The notes under the pieces are model-generated. The model saw nothing but the letters and a program-made list of their open reading frames with translations. It had not been told where the DNA came from and searched no databases. A stretch of DNA of 38,034 nucleotides from Burkholderiaceae bacterium. GTDB lineage: Bacteria > Pseudomonadota > Gammaproteobacteria > Burkholderiales > Burkholderiaceae_C. The stretch lies in assembly GCA_019746735.1 (NCBI GenBank), contig JAIERT010000078.1, positions 1 through 38,034 on the forward strand, given 5' to 3'. Every line of letters starts with the position of its first letter. Position 1 is the stretch's first letter. Positions 1-9,361 of this stretch are shown piece after piece. The translations under genes were made by a program, and so were the position numbers.

Positions 1-232
1 GGTTGCGGAACTTCTCGACGCGACCGCCCATGTTGTCCACCGACTTCTGGGTGCCGGTGTAGAAGGGGTGCGACTCACTCGTGGTATCCAGCTTGATCCA
101 CGGCAGCTCGCGGCCGTCTTCCATCTTGATCATTTCCTTGGCATTGGCGCAGGAACGGGTCACGAACTTGAAACCGTTGGACATGTCCTGGAAGCACACG
201 TCGCGGTAGTTGGGGTGAATGCCTTCTTTCAT
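1..232 (-). CDS. rpmE2: 50S ribosomal protein L31 type B (partial, C-terminus cut by window edge)
   Basis: Minus-strand translation [75 protein letters not shown] is characteristic of L31 type B; no CxxC zinc motif. Confidence 0.95.
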   Translation of the reverse strand, partial: MKEGIHPNYRDVCFQDMSNGFKFVTRSCANAKEMIKMEDGRELPWIKLDTTSESHPFYTGTQKSVDNMGGRVEKFRN

Positions 233-466
233 GATTTCTTCCTCATCTGCGGGAGCCGGCCCGGCCTATTCCAGACTACTTTCCGCCGAAAACGCGAGAT
301 TATACAGAAAAATCAAGGACTTGCGATAGTGCCTCAACCCTCGGCAGGGGGGTCTTTGCCGCGGGCACTCGCGGAACTGGCATTGCCAGGCCGCTGAGTG
401 CGCCCCTCCGCGCAGCAGGAGGGGGTGGCGCAGCGCCCAAGCGGGCGCGCAGCCTGGGGTGGGGCG

Positions 467-1732
467 TCAGCCGCCTCTTCGCATCATGTCGAAGAACTCG
501 TTGTTGTTCTTCGTGGCGCGCATCTGCTTGAGCACCATTTCCATGGACTCGATCTCGTCCATGTTGTAGAGGAACTGGCGCAGGATGCGGGTCTTCTGCA
601 GGATCTCGGGCTGCAGCAGCAGTTCTTCGCGGCGGGTGCCGCTGCGGTTGAGCTGGATGGAGGGGAAGACGCGCTTTTCGTAGAGACGGCGGTCCAGGTG
701 GATTTCGCTGTTGCCCGTGCCCTTGAACTCTTCGAAGATCACTTCGTCCATGCGGCTGCCGGTGTCGACCAGGGCGGTGGCGATGATGGTCAGCGAGCCG
801 CCTTCTTCCACATTGCGCGCCGCACCCAGGAAACGCTTGGGGCGCTGCAGGGCATTGGCGTCCACGCCGCCGGTCAGCACCTTGCCGGAGGAGGGCACGA
901 CGTTGTTGTAGGCGCGGGCCAGGCGGGTGATGGAGTCCAGCAGGATCACCACGTCTTTTTTCAGTTCGACCAGGCGCTTGGCACGCTCGATCACCATCTC
1001 GGCCACGTGCACGTGGCGGGCGGCGGGCTCGTCAAAGGTGGAGGCGATGACCTCGCCCTTGACGGTGCGCTGCATCTCGGTCACCTCTTCCGGGCGCTCG
1101 TCCACCAGCAGCACCATCATGTGGCTGTCGGGGTAGTTGGCGGCAATCGCGTGGGCGATGTGCTGCATCATCACGGTCTTGCCGCTCTTGGGGGGTGCGA
1201 CCAGCAGGGCGCGCTGGCCCTTGCCGATGGGGGCGATGATGTCGATCACACGCCCGGTGATGTTTTCCTCGGTCTTGAGGCCATCCTGTTCCAGCTTCAT
1301 CTGGACCTTGGGGAACAGCGGGGTCAGGTTCTCGAACATGACCTTGTGCTTGTTGGTCTCGGGCGAGCCGCCGTTGACCTTCTCCAGCTTATTCAGCGCG
1401 AAGTAGCGTTCGCCATCCTTGGGCGTGCGCACTTCACCTTCGATCATGTCGCCGGTGTGCAGGTTGAAGCGGCGCACCTGGCTGGGGGAGATGTAGATGT
1501 CGTCCGTGCTGGCCGTGTAGCTCGAATCGGGGCTGCGCAGGAAACCGAAACCATCGGGCAGGATTTCGAGCACGCCGTCGGCGAAGACCTGTTCACCGGC
1601 CTTGGCGCGCTTCTTGATGATGGCAAACATCAGCTCCTGCTTGCGCATGCGGCCGGTGTTCTCGATCTCGAGCGCTTCGGCCTGCAGCAGCAATTCGGAG
1701 ACGTGCAGGGCCTTGAGTTCGTTTAAGTGCAT
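467..1732 (-). CDS. rho: Transcription termination factor Rho
   Basis: [38 protein letters not shown]...; RNA-binding and Walker motifs ([17 protein letters not shown]). The 470-aa ORF extends upstream; the conserved Met gives about 421 aa. Confidence 0.98.
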   Translation of the reverse strand: MHLNELKALHVSELLLQAEALEIENTGRMRKQELMFAIIKKRAKAGEQVFADGVLEILPDGFGFLRSPDSSYTASTDDIYISPSQVRRFNLHTGDMIEGEVRTPKDGERYFALNKLEKVNGGSPETNKHKVMFENLTPLFPKVQMKLEQDGLKTEENITGRVIDIIAPIGKGQRALLVAPPKSGKTVMMQHIAHAIAANYPDSHMMVLLVDERPEEVTEMQRTVKGEVIASTFDEPAARHVHVAEMVIERAKRLVELKKDVVILLDSITRLARAYNNVVPSSGKVLTGGVDANALQRPKRFLGAARNVEEGGSLTIIATALVDTGSRMDEVIFEEFKGTGNSEIHLDRRLYEKRVFPSIQLNRSGTRREELLLQPEILQKTRILRQFLYNMDEIESMEMVLKQMRATKNNNEFFDMMRRGG

Positions 1733-1858
1733 GGATGGAGTCCCAGAGGGGATTCGGTCAGACGGGGGGAGGTGTGAGGGCGGGTCGACGCGGGGTCGGC
1801 CTGCCGGGAACTCGAACCGGCTCCGACAGGGAACCGGCGATCGGGTTTGATTATGACA

Positions 1859-1896
1859 GGAAAAACGGCCGCCGCCCACAAGGGGCCGGCGGCCGT
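1859..1896 (-). terminator. Rho-independent terminator downstream of trxA
   Basis: Minus-strand hairpin acggccgccggcccc-ttgt-gggcggcggccg followed by ttttt, just after the trxA stop. Confidence 0.8.
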
Positions 1897-1916
1897 CTGG
1901 AGACGGGTGTGGCGGC

Positions 1917-2249
1917 TCAGGCCAGCTGCTGGTCGATGAAGGCCGTCAGCTGAGCCTTGCTCATGGCGCCCACCTTGGTGGCGGCGAGCTGGCCGCCCTT
2001 GAACAGCATGAGCGTGGGAATGCCGCGGATGCCGAACTTGGCGGGAATGTCGCGGTTCTCGTCCACGTTCATCTTGGCCACCTGCAGCTTGCCCTGGTAG
2101 GTGCCGGCCACTTCGTCGAGCACGGGGGCAATCATCTTGCACGGCCCGCACCACTCAGCCCAGTAGTCGACGAGCACGGGCTGGTCGGATTTGAGGACGT
2201 CGTTTTCGAAGGAGGCGTCGGAAACATGCTTGATGAGGTCGCTGGCCAT
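1917..2249 (-). CDS. trxA: Thioredoxin
   Basis: 110 aa with [19 protein letters not shown] active site. Confidence 0.97.
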   Translation of the reverse strand: MASDLIKHVSDASFENDVLKSDQPVLVDYWAEWCGPCKMIAPVLDEVAGTYQGKLQVAKMNVDENRDIPAKFGIRGIPTLMLFKGGQLAATKVGAMSKAQLTAFIDQQLA

Positions 2250-2307
2250 CGTGGGCTCCTTTATATCTAGGCGTTGCGGCTACAGTTGCGGCATTGTGAC
2301 AGAAACC

Positions 2308-4821
2308 ATGGATCAACGTTGGCAGCAGTGGCTTGCCGGCATCGCCAGCGCCATGCAGTCGCGCGGTGCCCATCCGGCCCGCACCGTGGTCCTGCTGCCC
2401 TATGCCCAGCTCATGCCGCAGGCCGCGCGGCATTGGGCGCGTCTGCATCCGGACGGCTTTGCGCCGCGCTTCGAAACCACGCAGAACTGGTGCCGCAGCC
2501 TGGGCGAGCACAGCCCCGCGCCGACGGACTACAGCGGTGACGCGGCGCTGGACGTGCTGACGGCCCGCGCGCTGCTGGAACAGGCCGGCCTGCGCGAGCG
2601 CGCCGAGTTGGCCACGCCCTTGCTGCTGGACTCGGCGCGCGAACTCGCTGCGCTGGCCGCGGCCGTGCCGCCGCAGGAGCGTGCTGCCTGGGGCCTGCGT
2701 GCCCGGCAGGCGGCGCTCGCCGGGCTGGAGGCGGGCGCACTGGCGCTCGAAGCCCAGGTGGCGCAGGTGGCCGTGGCCTGGCTCGCTCATTCTTCCTATC
2801 CCAGCGATGTGCTTTTTTCATCGTCGCTGATCGCCGCCGTGGACTGCCTGGTTCTCGTACCGGGCCTGCAGCCCGACCCGCTGCCCGCCGGCCTGCAACC
2901 GGCCTGGGGCGAGCGCCTGCAGGTGCTGGAAACCCCGGTGGTCGGTGACGCAGCGCCCCTGCTGTCCCTGCATGAAGCCAACGATGTGCCGGACGAGGCG
3001 CAGCGCGCTGCGGCCTGCGTGCTGCGCCATCTGGCCGCCGGCCGCTCGCCGGTGGCCGTGGCGGTGATCGACCGCGCGCTCACACGCCGCGTGCGCGCCA
3101 TGCTGGCCAGCCACGGCGTGCAGATGCGTGACGAGACCGGCTGGAAACTCTCGACCAGCCGCGCCGGCGCGCAGCTCATGGTGGCGCTGCGGGCCGCCGC
3201 CTGGAATGCGAGCAGCGATGCCGTGCTGGACTGGCTCAAGCATGCGCCCGCCTGTGATGCGCAGGCCCTGCGCGAGCTCGAGGCCGCGCTGCGCCGCCGG
3301 CCCCAGCGCGCCTGGCGCCATGTGCCGGACACGCTGGATGTGCGCCCCCCATCGCTCCTGCCCGAACTGCTGCAGCACATCGAGGCCTGGCGCGCGCCGC
3401 TGCAAGGCGCACGGCCCCTGGCGGACTGGCTGGGGGTGTTGCGCGAGCTCCTGCAGGCCACGGGCCAGTGGACGCTGCTGCAGAACGACCTGGCCGGTGA
3501 CCATGTGCTGCAGGCCCTGCGGCTGGTCGAAGCCGCGGCCCTGCCGTCCGATGCCCTCTGGGCACGCCGCCGCCTGAGCCTGGCGGACTTCACGCGCTGG
3601 GTGGACCAGGTGCTCGAATCAGAGAGCTTCAAGCCCGAGTACCCGGCGCAGGAGCAGGCCGTGCTGCTGCCGCTGGCCCAGATGCTGGGCCGGGATTTCG
3701 CGGCCGTGGTGCTGCCGGGCTGCGACGAGGTGCGCCTGCCACCTTCCCCCGAGCCTGCAGGCCTGTGGACGGCGGCGCAGCGTGCGGCGCTGGGTCTGCC
3801 GGCGCGTGAAACGCTCGAGGCCGCCTTGCGCGCGGCCTGGGCCGATGCACTGGCCCGGCCGGCCGTGGATGTGCTCTGGCGCCGCAGTGACGAGGGGGGC
3901 GAGCCCCTGCTGCCGAGCCCGCTGGTGCAGCTGGCACGCAGTGATATGGCGGCGCAGGCCGTGCCGGACCTGCTGGCCTCGCGCCGGCTGACGCCGGCGC
4001 CTGTGGCCCGGCCCATGCCGGCTGCGCCTGCCTTGGCCCTGAGCCGCATTTCGGCCAGCGCCTACCAGGATCTGCGGCACTGCCCCTACCGTTACTTCGG
4101 CCTGCGCCTGCTCGCCCTCAAGGAGGCCGAGGAGATCGAGGGTGAACTCGACAAGCGCGACTTCGGTCTCTGGCTGCATGCCGTGTTGCAGCGTTTCCAT
4201 GCGAAGCTGGACCTTCCCGGGGCGGACCGTGTGCAGCGCCGCGCCTGGCTCGACGCCGCGGCGACCGAAGAGGCCGGGGCCCAGCGCCTGGCCGAGGACG
4301 AGTTCCTGCCTTTCCGGTCCGCCTGGCCGCGCATGCGCGAGGGCTACCTCGACTGGCTGGCCCAGCACGAAGCCGCGGGCTGGCGCTACGCCGACAGCGA
4401 GCGCGACGCCGAGCAGCCCCTGGGCACGCTGACCCTGTTCGGCCGCCTGGACCGCATCGACCGGGGCAGCGACGGCCTGAACCTGCTCATCGACTACAAG
4501 ACCGAGGCCTTGCAGAAGACACGTGAGCGCATCCAGGACCCGCTGGAGGACACGCAGCTGGCTTTCTACGCGGCATTGCAGCCCGAAGACACCCTGCATG
4601 CGGCCTATGTCAATGTGAGCGAGCGCGAGGGTTCGCGCACCATCCAGCAGGACAACGTGGTCTCGGTGCGTGGTGCACTGATTGAAGGCCTGCTCAGCGA
4701 TCTGGGACGCATCGCCCGAGGCGCGCCCCTGCCGGCCCTGGGCGAGGGCCAGGTCTGCGAGACCTGCGCCGCGCGCGGCCTCTGTCGCAAGGACTTCTGG
4801 GCCGAGGAGGGCGCCGCATGA
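2308..4821 (+). CDS. AddB-like PD-(D/E)XK nuclease family protein
   Basis: C-terminal LLIDYKTE nuclease motif and Cys cluster (HCPYRYF ... CETCAARGLC) typical of Fe-S AddB/Cas4-like nucleases; stop overlaps the start of the UvrD helicase gene. An in-frame GTG at 2296 is an alternative start. Confidence 0.85.
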   Translation: MDQRWQQWLAGIASAMQSRGAHPARTVVLLPYAQLMPQAARHWARLHPDGFAPRFETTQNWCRSLGEHSPAPTDYSGDAALDVLTARALLEQAGLRERAELATPLLLDSARELAALAAAVPPQERAAWGLRARQAALAGLEAGALALEAQVAQVAVAWLAHSSYPSDVLFSSSLIAAVDCLVLVPGLQPDPLPAGLQPAWGERLQVLETPVVGDAAPLLSLHEANDVPDEAQRAAACVLRHLAAGRSPVAVAVIDRALTRRVRAMLASHGVQMRDETGWKLSTSRAGAQLMVALRAAAWNASSDAVLDWLKHAPACDAQALRELEAALRRRPQRAWRHVPDTLDVRPPSLLPELLQHIEAWRAPLQGARPLADWLGVLRELLQATGQWTLLQNDLAGDHVLQALRLVEAAALPSDALWARRRLSLADFTRWVDQVLESESFKPEYPAQEQAVLLPLAQMLGRDFAAVVLPGCDEVRLPPSPEPAGLWTAAQRAALGLPARETLEAALRAAWADALARPAVDVLWRRSDEGGEPLLPSPLVQLARSDMAAQAVPDLLASRRLTPAPVARPMPAAPALALSRISASAYQDLRHCPYRYFGLRLLALKEAEEIEGELDKRDFGLWLHAVLQRFHAKLDLPGADRVQRRAWLDAAATEEAGAQRLAEDEFLPFRSAWPRMREGYLDWLAQHEAAGWRYADSERDAEQPLGTLTLFGRLDRIDRGSDGLNLLIDYKTEALQKTRERIQDPLEDTQLAFYAALQPEDTLHAAYVNVSEREGSRTIQQDNVVSVRGALIEGLLSDLGRIARGAPLPALGEGQVCETCAARGLCRKDFWAEEGAA

Positions 4822-7800
4822 CGCCGGCCTATGAACGCAACGGCGCGCCTGTGGCGCGCGAGGATTTCTACCGCATCGCCTGCGATCCGCAGCGCCATGT
4901 GGTGGTGGAGGCCTGTGCCGGTGCGGGCAAGACCTGGATGCTGGTCTCGCGCATCCTGCGTGCCCTGCTCGAAGGCACGGCCCCGCAGGAAATCCTGGCG
5001 ATCACCTTCACCAAGAAGGCCGCAGGCGAGATGCGCCAGCGCCTCATGGAGTGGCTGGAGGCATTCGCGCAGGCCGACGACGAACGCCTGCGCCAGGAGC
5101 TGCTCATGCGCGGTGTCGACACCGCGCGCGTGTCCGCGCTGGTCGACCCGCTGCGCCAGTTGCACCGCAGCCTGTTGTTGCAGGGGCGTACGGTGCAGAT
5201 CCGCACCTTCCACAGCTGGTTCGCCGCCCTGCTGCGCAACGCGCCCATGGCCATGCTGGAGGAACTGGGCTTCCCCGCGGCCTACGAGCTGCTGGAGCAG
5301 GATGCGCCGGCCATCGCCCAGCTCTGGCGTCCCTTCCAGGCCCGCCTGCTGCGTGAGCCCGAACTGCGCGCCGACTACGAGGCCGTGATCGCCACGCACG
5401 GCCGCAGCCAGACCGAGAAGGCGCTCGAGGCCGCGCTGCAGCGGCGCGTGGAGTTCATGCTGGCCGATGCGCTGGCCGTGATCGAGCGTTCGGTGCCGCC
5501 TGCAGCCGAGGTCTACCCGGACCTGTCCGCGACCGATGTGCCGCTCGATCTGTTGATCGCAGACGGCGCATTGCGCAAGAGCCTCGAGCGGGCCGCGCGC
5601 CTGCTGGGCCAGGCCAGCCAGCCGAGCTTCAGCGCCAAGGGCGTTGAACTCGAGCAGGCGTTGACGGCTGGTGATGCCCCCGGCGTGCTCAAGGCCCTGC
5701 TGACGGCCGAGGAGCAGCCGCGCAAGTTCAGCGACAAGCTCGCCGGCATCGAGGAGATCCGCGCCGCCCAGACCGGGGTGCTCCATCTGCTCGAGGCCCA
5801 GCAACAGCACGAGGCCTGGCTCTACCAGCAGCGCATGACGCGGCTCTCACGCCTGCTCATCGCCGAATACGGCGCGCTCAAGCGCGAACGCGGCTGGGTG
5901 GACATGAGCGACGTCGAGCGCGCAGCACTGCACCTGCTCTCTGACTCGGCGCTCAGCGGCTGGGTGCAGGAGCGCCTCGATGCGCGTACCCGCCATCTGC
6001 TGATCGACGAGTTCCAGGACACCAACCCCCTGCAGTGGCAGGCCCTGCATGCCTGGCTGTCCGGCTATGGCGGCAGCGGCGGCGGGGCGACGGCGCCGCG
6101 GCTCTTCATCGTCGGTGATCCCAAGCAGAGCATCTACCGTTTCCGCCGTGCCGAGCCGCAGGTCTTCGAGGCGGCCAAGGCCTTTGTGCGCGAACTCGGC
6201 GGCGAGCAGCTGAGCTGCGATCACACGCGCCGCAACGCGCCCGAGGTGCTGGCCCTGGTCAACACGGCACTGGGCCAGGCGCGCGAGGCCGGCGAGTACG
6301 AGGGCTTTCGCACCCACAGCACCGAGTCGCAGCAGGCGGGTGCCGTGCAGGCCCTGCCGGCGATCGCGCGACCCGGGAAGGAAAAGAAAGAGGCCGCCAC
6401 CGAGTGGCGCGACAGCCTGACGCAGCCGCGCCACACCCCCGAGGACACGCTGCGCGAACGCGAATGCCGCCAGGCCGCGCGCTGGATTGCCGGTCAGATC
6501 GACGCCGGCCTGCATCCCGGCGACATCATGGTGCTGGCGCGCAAGCGTGACCGCCTGTCGGCCATGGAGTCCGAGCTGCGCGCCCTCGGCATCCCGGCCC
6601 TGCAGCCCGAGAAGACCGAGCTGGGCGAAGCGCCCGAGGTGCAGGACCTGGTGGCCCTGCTCGACGTGCTGGTCTCGCCAGCGCACGACCTCTCCCTGGC
6701 ACGCGCCTTGCGCTCGCCGCTCTTCGGCCTTCCGGATCAGGCCTTGATCGAGATCGCCTTGCGCCAGCGCACACACAAGCTGCCCTGGTTCGACCTGCTG
6801 CAACAGCCCGGCTGGTCTCCGGCCCTGCAGGACGTGGGGGTGCGCCTGCAACGCTGGCAGCAATGGGTGGCCAGCCTGCCGCCCCATGATGCGCTGGACG
6901 CCCTCTATGAAGACGGCGACGTGCTGGCCCGTTTCGTGGCCGCTGCGCCGCCTACGCTGCGTGCCGGTGTGCACGCGAATCTGCAGGCACTGCTGTCCGC
7001 CGCCCTGCAACTCGATGGTGGCCGTTATGCCACGCCCTACGGCCTGGTGCGTGCGCTGCGTGCCGGTGGTGTTCCCGCACCGCAGGCGGCCGGGGCCGAT
7101 GCGGTGCAATTGCTCACGGTGCACGGTGCCAAGGGCCTGGAGGCGGAGCTGGTGCTGCTGCTCGACACCGATGCGCCGCCGCAGCGCGCCCAGACCATGG
7201 GCGTGCTGCTCGACTGGCCGGGGGAGGAGACGGCACCGGTCTCCTTCATTTTTCTCGCCAGCGAAAGCCGCGTACCGTCCAGTGCGCGCGAGGCGCTTGA
7301 GAAGGAGCAGCAGGCGCGCGGACGCGAGGAGCTCAACACGCTCTACGTGGCGCTGACGCGCGCGCGGCAGCGTCTGGTGCTGTCCTCGGTACAGCCTTAT
7401 GCCGACAGCGGGAGCAGCTGGTGGCAGCGCCTGCTGCCGGCTTGTGAGCCGCTGGCCGTGGCGGATCTGGCGGCTGCGCCAGCGCCAGCGCAGGCGCAGG
7501 ACGCCCCCATCGTGCTGCCCGTGCTGCCGGATGTGCGCTTCGAGGCGCCACGCGGCGGGCCGACCGCGCCCGACGAAGGCACGCCCGAGGCACGCATCGG
7601 CCAGGCCATGCACCGTTTGCTCGAATGGGTCGCGCTTGACGCGCAGGGCTGGAGCACCGCCCAGGTGCAGCGTGCTGCGATCGAGTTCGGCCTGGACGCG
7701 GCTCAGGCGCAGCAGGCCGCAGCCCTGGCGCGGCGCATTCTGCAAGGGGAGGGGCGCTGGGCCTGGCGCAGTGCCGAGGTGGACTGGCAGGCCAACGAGG

Positions 7801-8027
7801 TGCCTGTCACCGTGCAGGGCAGCGTGCGTCGCATCGACCGCCTGGTGCGCCGGCGCGACGGGCATTGGTGGGTGCTGGATTACAAATCGGCTGCGCGGCC
7901 GCAGGACCAAGAGGACTTGCAGATGCAGCTGCGTGCCTACCGCGCGGCCGTGCAGGCCGCGAGCCCCGGGGAGCCCGTGCGCGCGGCTTTCCTGAGCGCC
8001 CTGGGGCGCGTCGAAGAGATTGACTAG
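4818..8027 (+). CDS. AddA-like UvrD/REP helicase with C-terminal PD-(D/E)XK nuclease
   Basis: Walker A (VVEACAGAGKTWML), ITFTKKAAGEM, LLIDEFQDTNP, GDPKQSIYRFRRAEP, LTVHGAKGLE, ALTRAR and C-terminal WWVLDYKS. Confidence 0.92.
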   Translation: MTPAYERNGAPVAREDFYRIACDPQRHVVVEACAGAGKTWMLVSRILRALLEGTAPQEILAITFTKKAAGEMRQRLMEWLEAFAQADDERLRQELLMRGVDTARVSALVDPLRQLHRSLLLQGRTVQIRTFHSWFAALLRNAPMAMLEELGFPAAYELLEQDAPAIAQLWRPFQARLLREPELRADYEAVIATHGRSQTEKALEAALQRRVEFMLADALAVIERSVPPAAEVYPDLSATDVPLDLLIADGALRKSLERAARLLGQASQPSFSAKGVELEQALTAGDAPGVLKALLTAEEQPRKFSDKLAGIEEIRAAQTGVLHLLEAQQQHEAWLYQQRMTRLSRLLIAEYGALKRERGWVDMSDVERAALHLLSDSALSGWVQERLDARTRHLLIDEFQDTNPLQWQALHAWLSGYGGSGGGATAPRLFIVGDPKQSIYRFRRAEPQVFEAAKAFVRELGGEQLSCDHTRRNAPEVLALVNTALGQAREAGEYEGFRTHSTESQQAGAVQALPAIARPGKEKKEAATEWRDSLTQPRHTPEDTLRERECRQAARWIAGQIDAGLHPGDIMVLARKRDRLSAMESELRALGIPALQPEKTELGEAPEVQDLVALLDVLVSPAHDLSLARALRSPLFGLPDQALIEIALRQRTHKLPWFDLLQQPGWSPALQDVGVRLQRWQQWVASLPPHDALDALYEDGDVLARFVAAAPPTLRAGVHANLQALLSAALQLDGGRYATPYGLVRALRAGGVPAPQAAGADAVQLLTVHGAKGLEAELVLLLDTDAPPQRAQTMGVLLDWPGEETAPVSFIFLASESRVPSSAREALEKEQQARGREELNTLYVALTRARQRLVLSSVQPYADSGSSWWQRLLPACEPLAVADLAAAPAPAQAQDAPIVLPVLPDVRFEAPRGGPTAPDEGTPEARIGQAMHRLLEWVALDAQGWSTAQVQRAAIEFGLDAAQAQQAAALARRILQGEGRWAWRSAEVDWQANEVPVTVQGSVRRIDRLVRRRDGHWWVLDYKSAARPQDQEDLQMQLRAYRAAVQAASPGEPVRAAFLSALGRVEEID

Positions 8028-8034
8028 AGAACCC

Positions 8035-9357
8035 ATGACGACATTGCAGAACAAAAGAGTCGCCGTGATCGGCGGCGGCCCGGCCGGGCTGATGGCCGCC
8101 GAGATCCTGATCGAGGCCGGCGTGGCCGTGGACCTGTATGACGCCATGCCTTCGGTGGGGCGCAAGTTCCTGCTGGCGGGCAAGGGCGGGCTCAACCTCA
8201 CGCACGCCGAAGGCGCCGACCGCTTTGCCCAGCGCTATGGTGCGCGGCGCGCGCAGATCGAGGCCCTGCTGCGTGGCTTTGGCGCGCCTGAGCTGCGGGC
8301 CTGGGCGCAGGCGCTGGGCATCGAGACCTTCGTCGGCACCTCGGGCCGCGTCTTTCCCCAAGACATGAAGGCCGCGCCCCTGCTGCGGGCCTGGCTGCAG
8401 CGCCTGCGCCATCCGAAGCACGGCGGCGCCGGGGTGGTGTTTCACATGCGGCATCGCTGGACCGGCTGGGCCGAGGAGGGGCAGACCCTGCGTTTCGAAA
8501 CGCCGCAGGGCGAGGTGCAGGCGCGAGCCGACGCCGTGGTTCTGGCGCTGGGGGGCGGCAGCTGGGCGCGTCTGGGCTCCAACGGCGCCTGGGTTCCGCT
8601 GCTCGCGGCGCGTGGCGTGGGGGTGGCGCCACTGCTCCCGGCCAACTGCGGTTTTGACGTGGCCCTGCGGCGCCCCTTGCCGCCGGATGGCCAGACCTTG
8701 CCCGTGCAGGCCGTCCCTGCACCCACGGGCTGGAGCGCGTTCTTCGCCAGCCGTCATGCCGGCCAGCCCTTCAAGACCGTGTCGATCTCGTTCACGGACA
8801 GCCAGGGGCGTCGCTTCGAGCGCAAAGGTGAGTTCGTCGCCACCGCCACAGGCGTGGAGGGCAGCCTGATCTATGCCGCGTCCGCTCTGTTGCGCGACGA
8901 GATCATCCGCACCGGCCACGCCACCCTTTATCTGGACTTGCTGCCGGACATGGCGCCCGACCGCGTGCTGGCCGAGGTGATGCATCCGCGCGGTTCACGT
9001 TCGCTGTCCAGCCACCTCAAGAGCCGGCTGGGCATCGAGGGCATCAAGGCCGCCTTGCTGCACGAGCTGCTGGGCAAGGAGGCCATGCACGAGCCCGCCG
9101 CGCTGGCGCGCGCCATCAAGGCCCTGCCGCTGCCGCTGGTGGCCGCCCGTCCAATCGACGAGGCCATCAGCAGCGCAGGCGGCGTGCTGTTCGAGGTTCT
9201 CAGCGAGGACCTGATGTGCGAAGCCCTGCCCGGGCTGTTCTGTGCCGGCGAAATGCTGGACTGGGAAGCGCCGACCGGGGGCTATCTGCTCACCGCCTGT
9301 TTTGCGAGTGGCATGCGGGCGGGCGAGGGCGCGTTGCGCTGGCTGGCGAGCCGCTGA
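8035..9357 (+). CDS. NAD(P)/FAD-dependent oxidoreductase (HI0933/BaiN-like flavoprotein, TIGR03862-type)
   Basis: N-terminal dinucleotide fold VAVIGGGPAGLMAAEIL, GRKFLLAGKGGLNLTH, C-terminal FCAGEMLDWEAPTGGYLLTACFASG. Confidence 0.88.
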   Translation: MTTLQNKRVAVIGGGPAGLMAAEILIEAGVAVDLYDAMPSVGRKFLLAGKGGLNLTHAEGADRFAQRYGARRAQIEALLRGFGAPELRAWAQALGIETFVGTSGRVFPQDMKAAPLLRAWLQRLRHPKHGGAGVVFHMRHRWTGWAEEGQTLRFETPQGEVQARADAVVLALGGGSWARLGSNGAWVPLLAARGVGVAPLLPANCGFDVALRRPLPPDGQTLPVQAVPAPTGWSAFFASRHAGQPFKTVSISFTDSQGRRFERKGEFVATATGVEGSLIYAASALLRDEIIRTGHATLYLDLLPDMAPDRVLAEVMHPRGSRSLSSHLKSRLGIEGIKAALLHELLGKEAMHEPAALARAIKALPLPLVAARPIDEAISSAGGVLFEVLSEDLMCEALPGLFCAGEMLDWEAPTGGYLLTACFASGMRAGEGALRWLASR

Positions 9358-9361
9358 GGCG

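Noticed and set aside
398-1726. 442-aa plus-strand ORF opposite rho
   Set aside because: Antisense shadow of rho; repetitive His/Gly/Asp composition without domain features.
5847-8201. 784-aa minus-strand ORF opposite the AddA-like gene
   Set aside because: Same GC artefact; no recognisable domain, and the plus strand has all helicase motifs.
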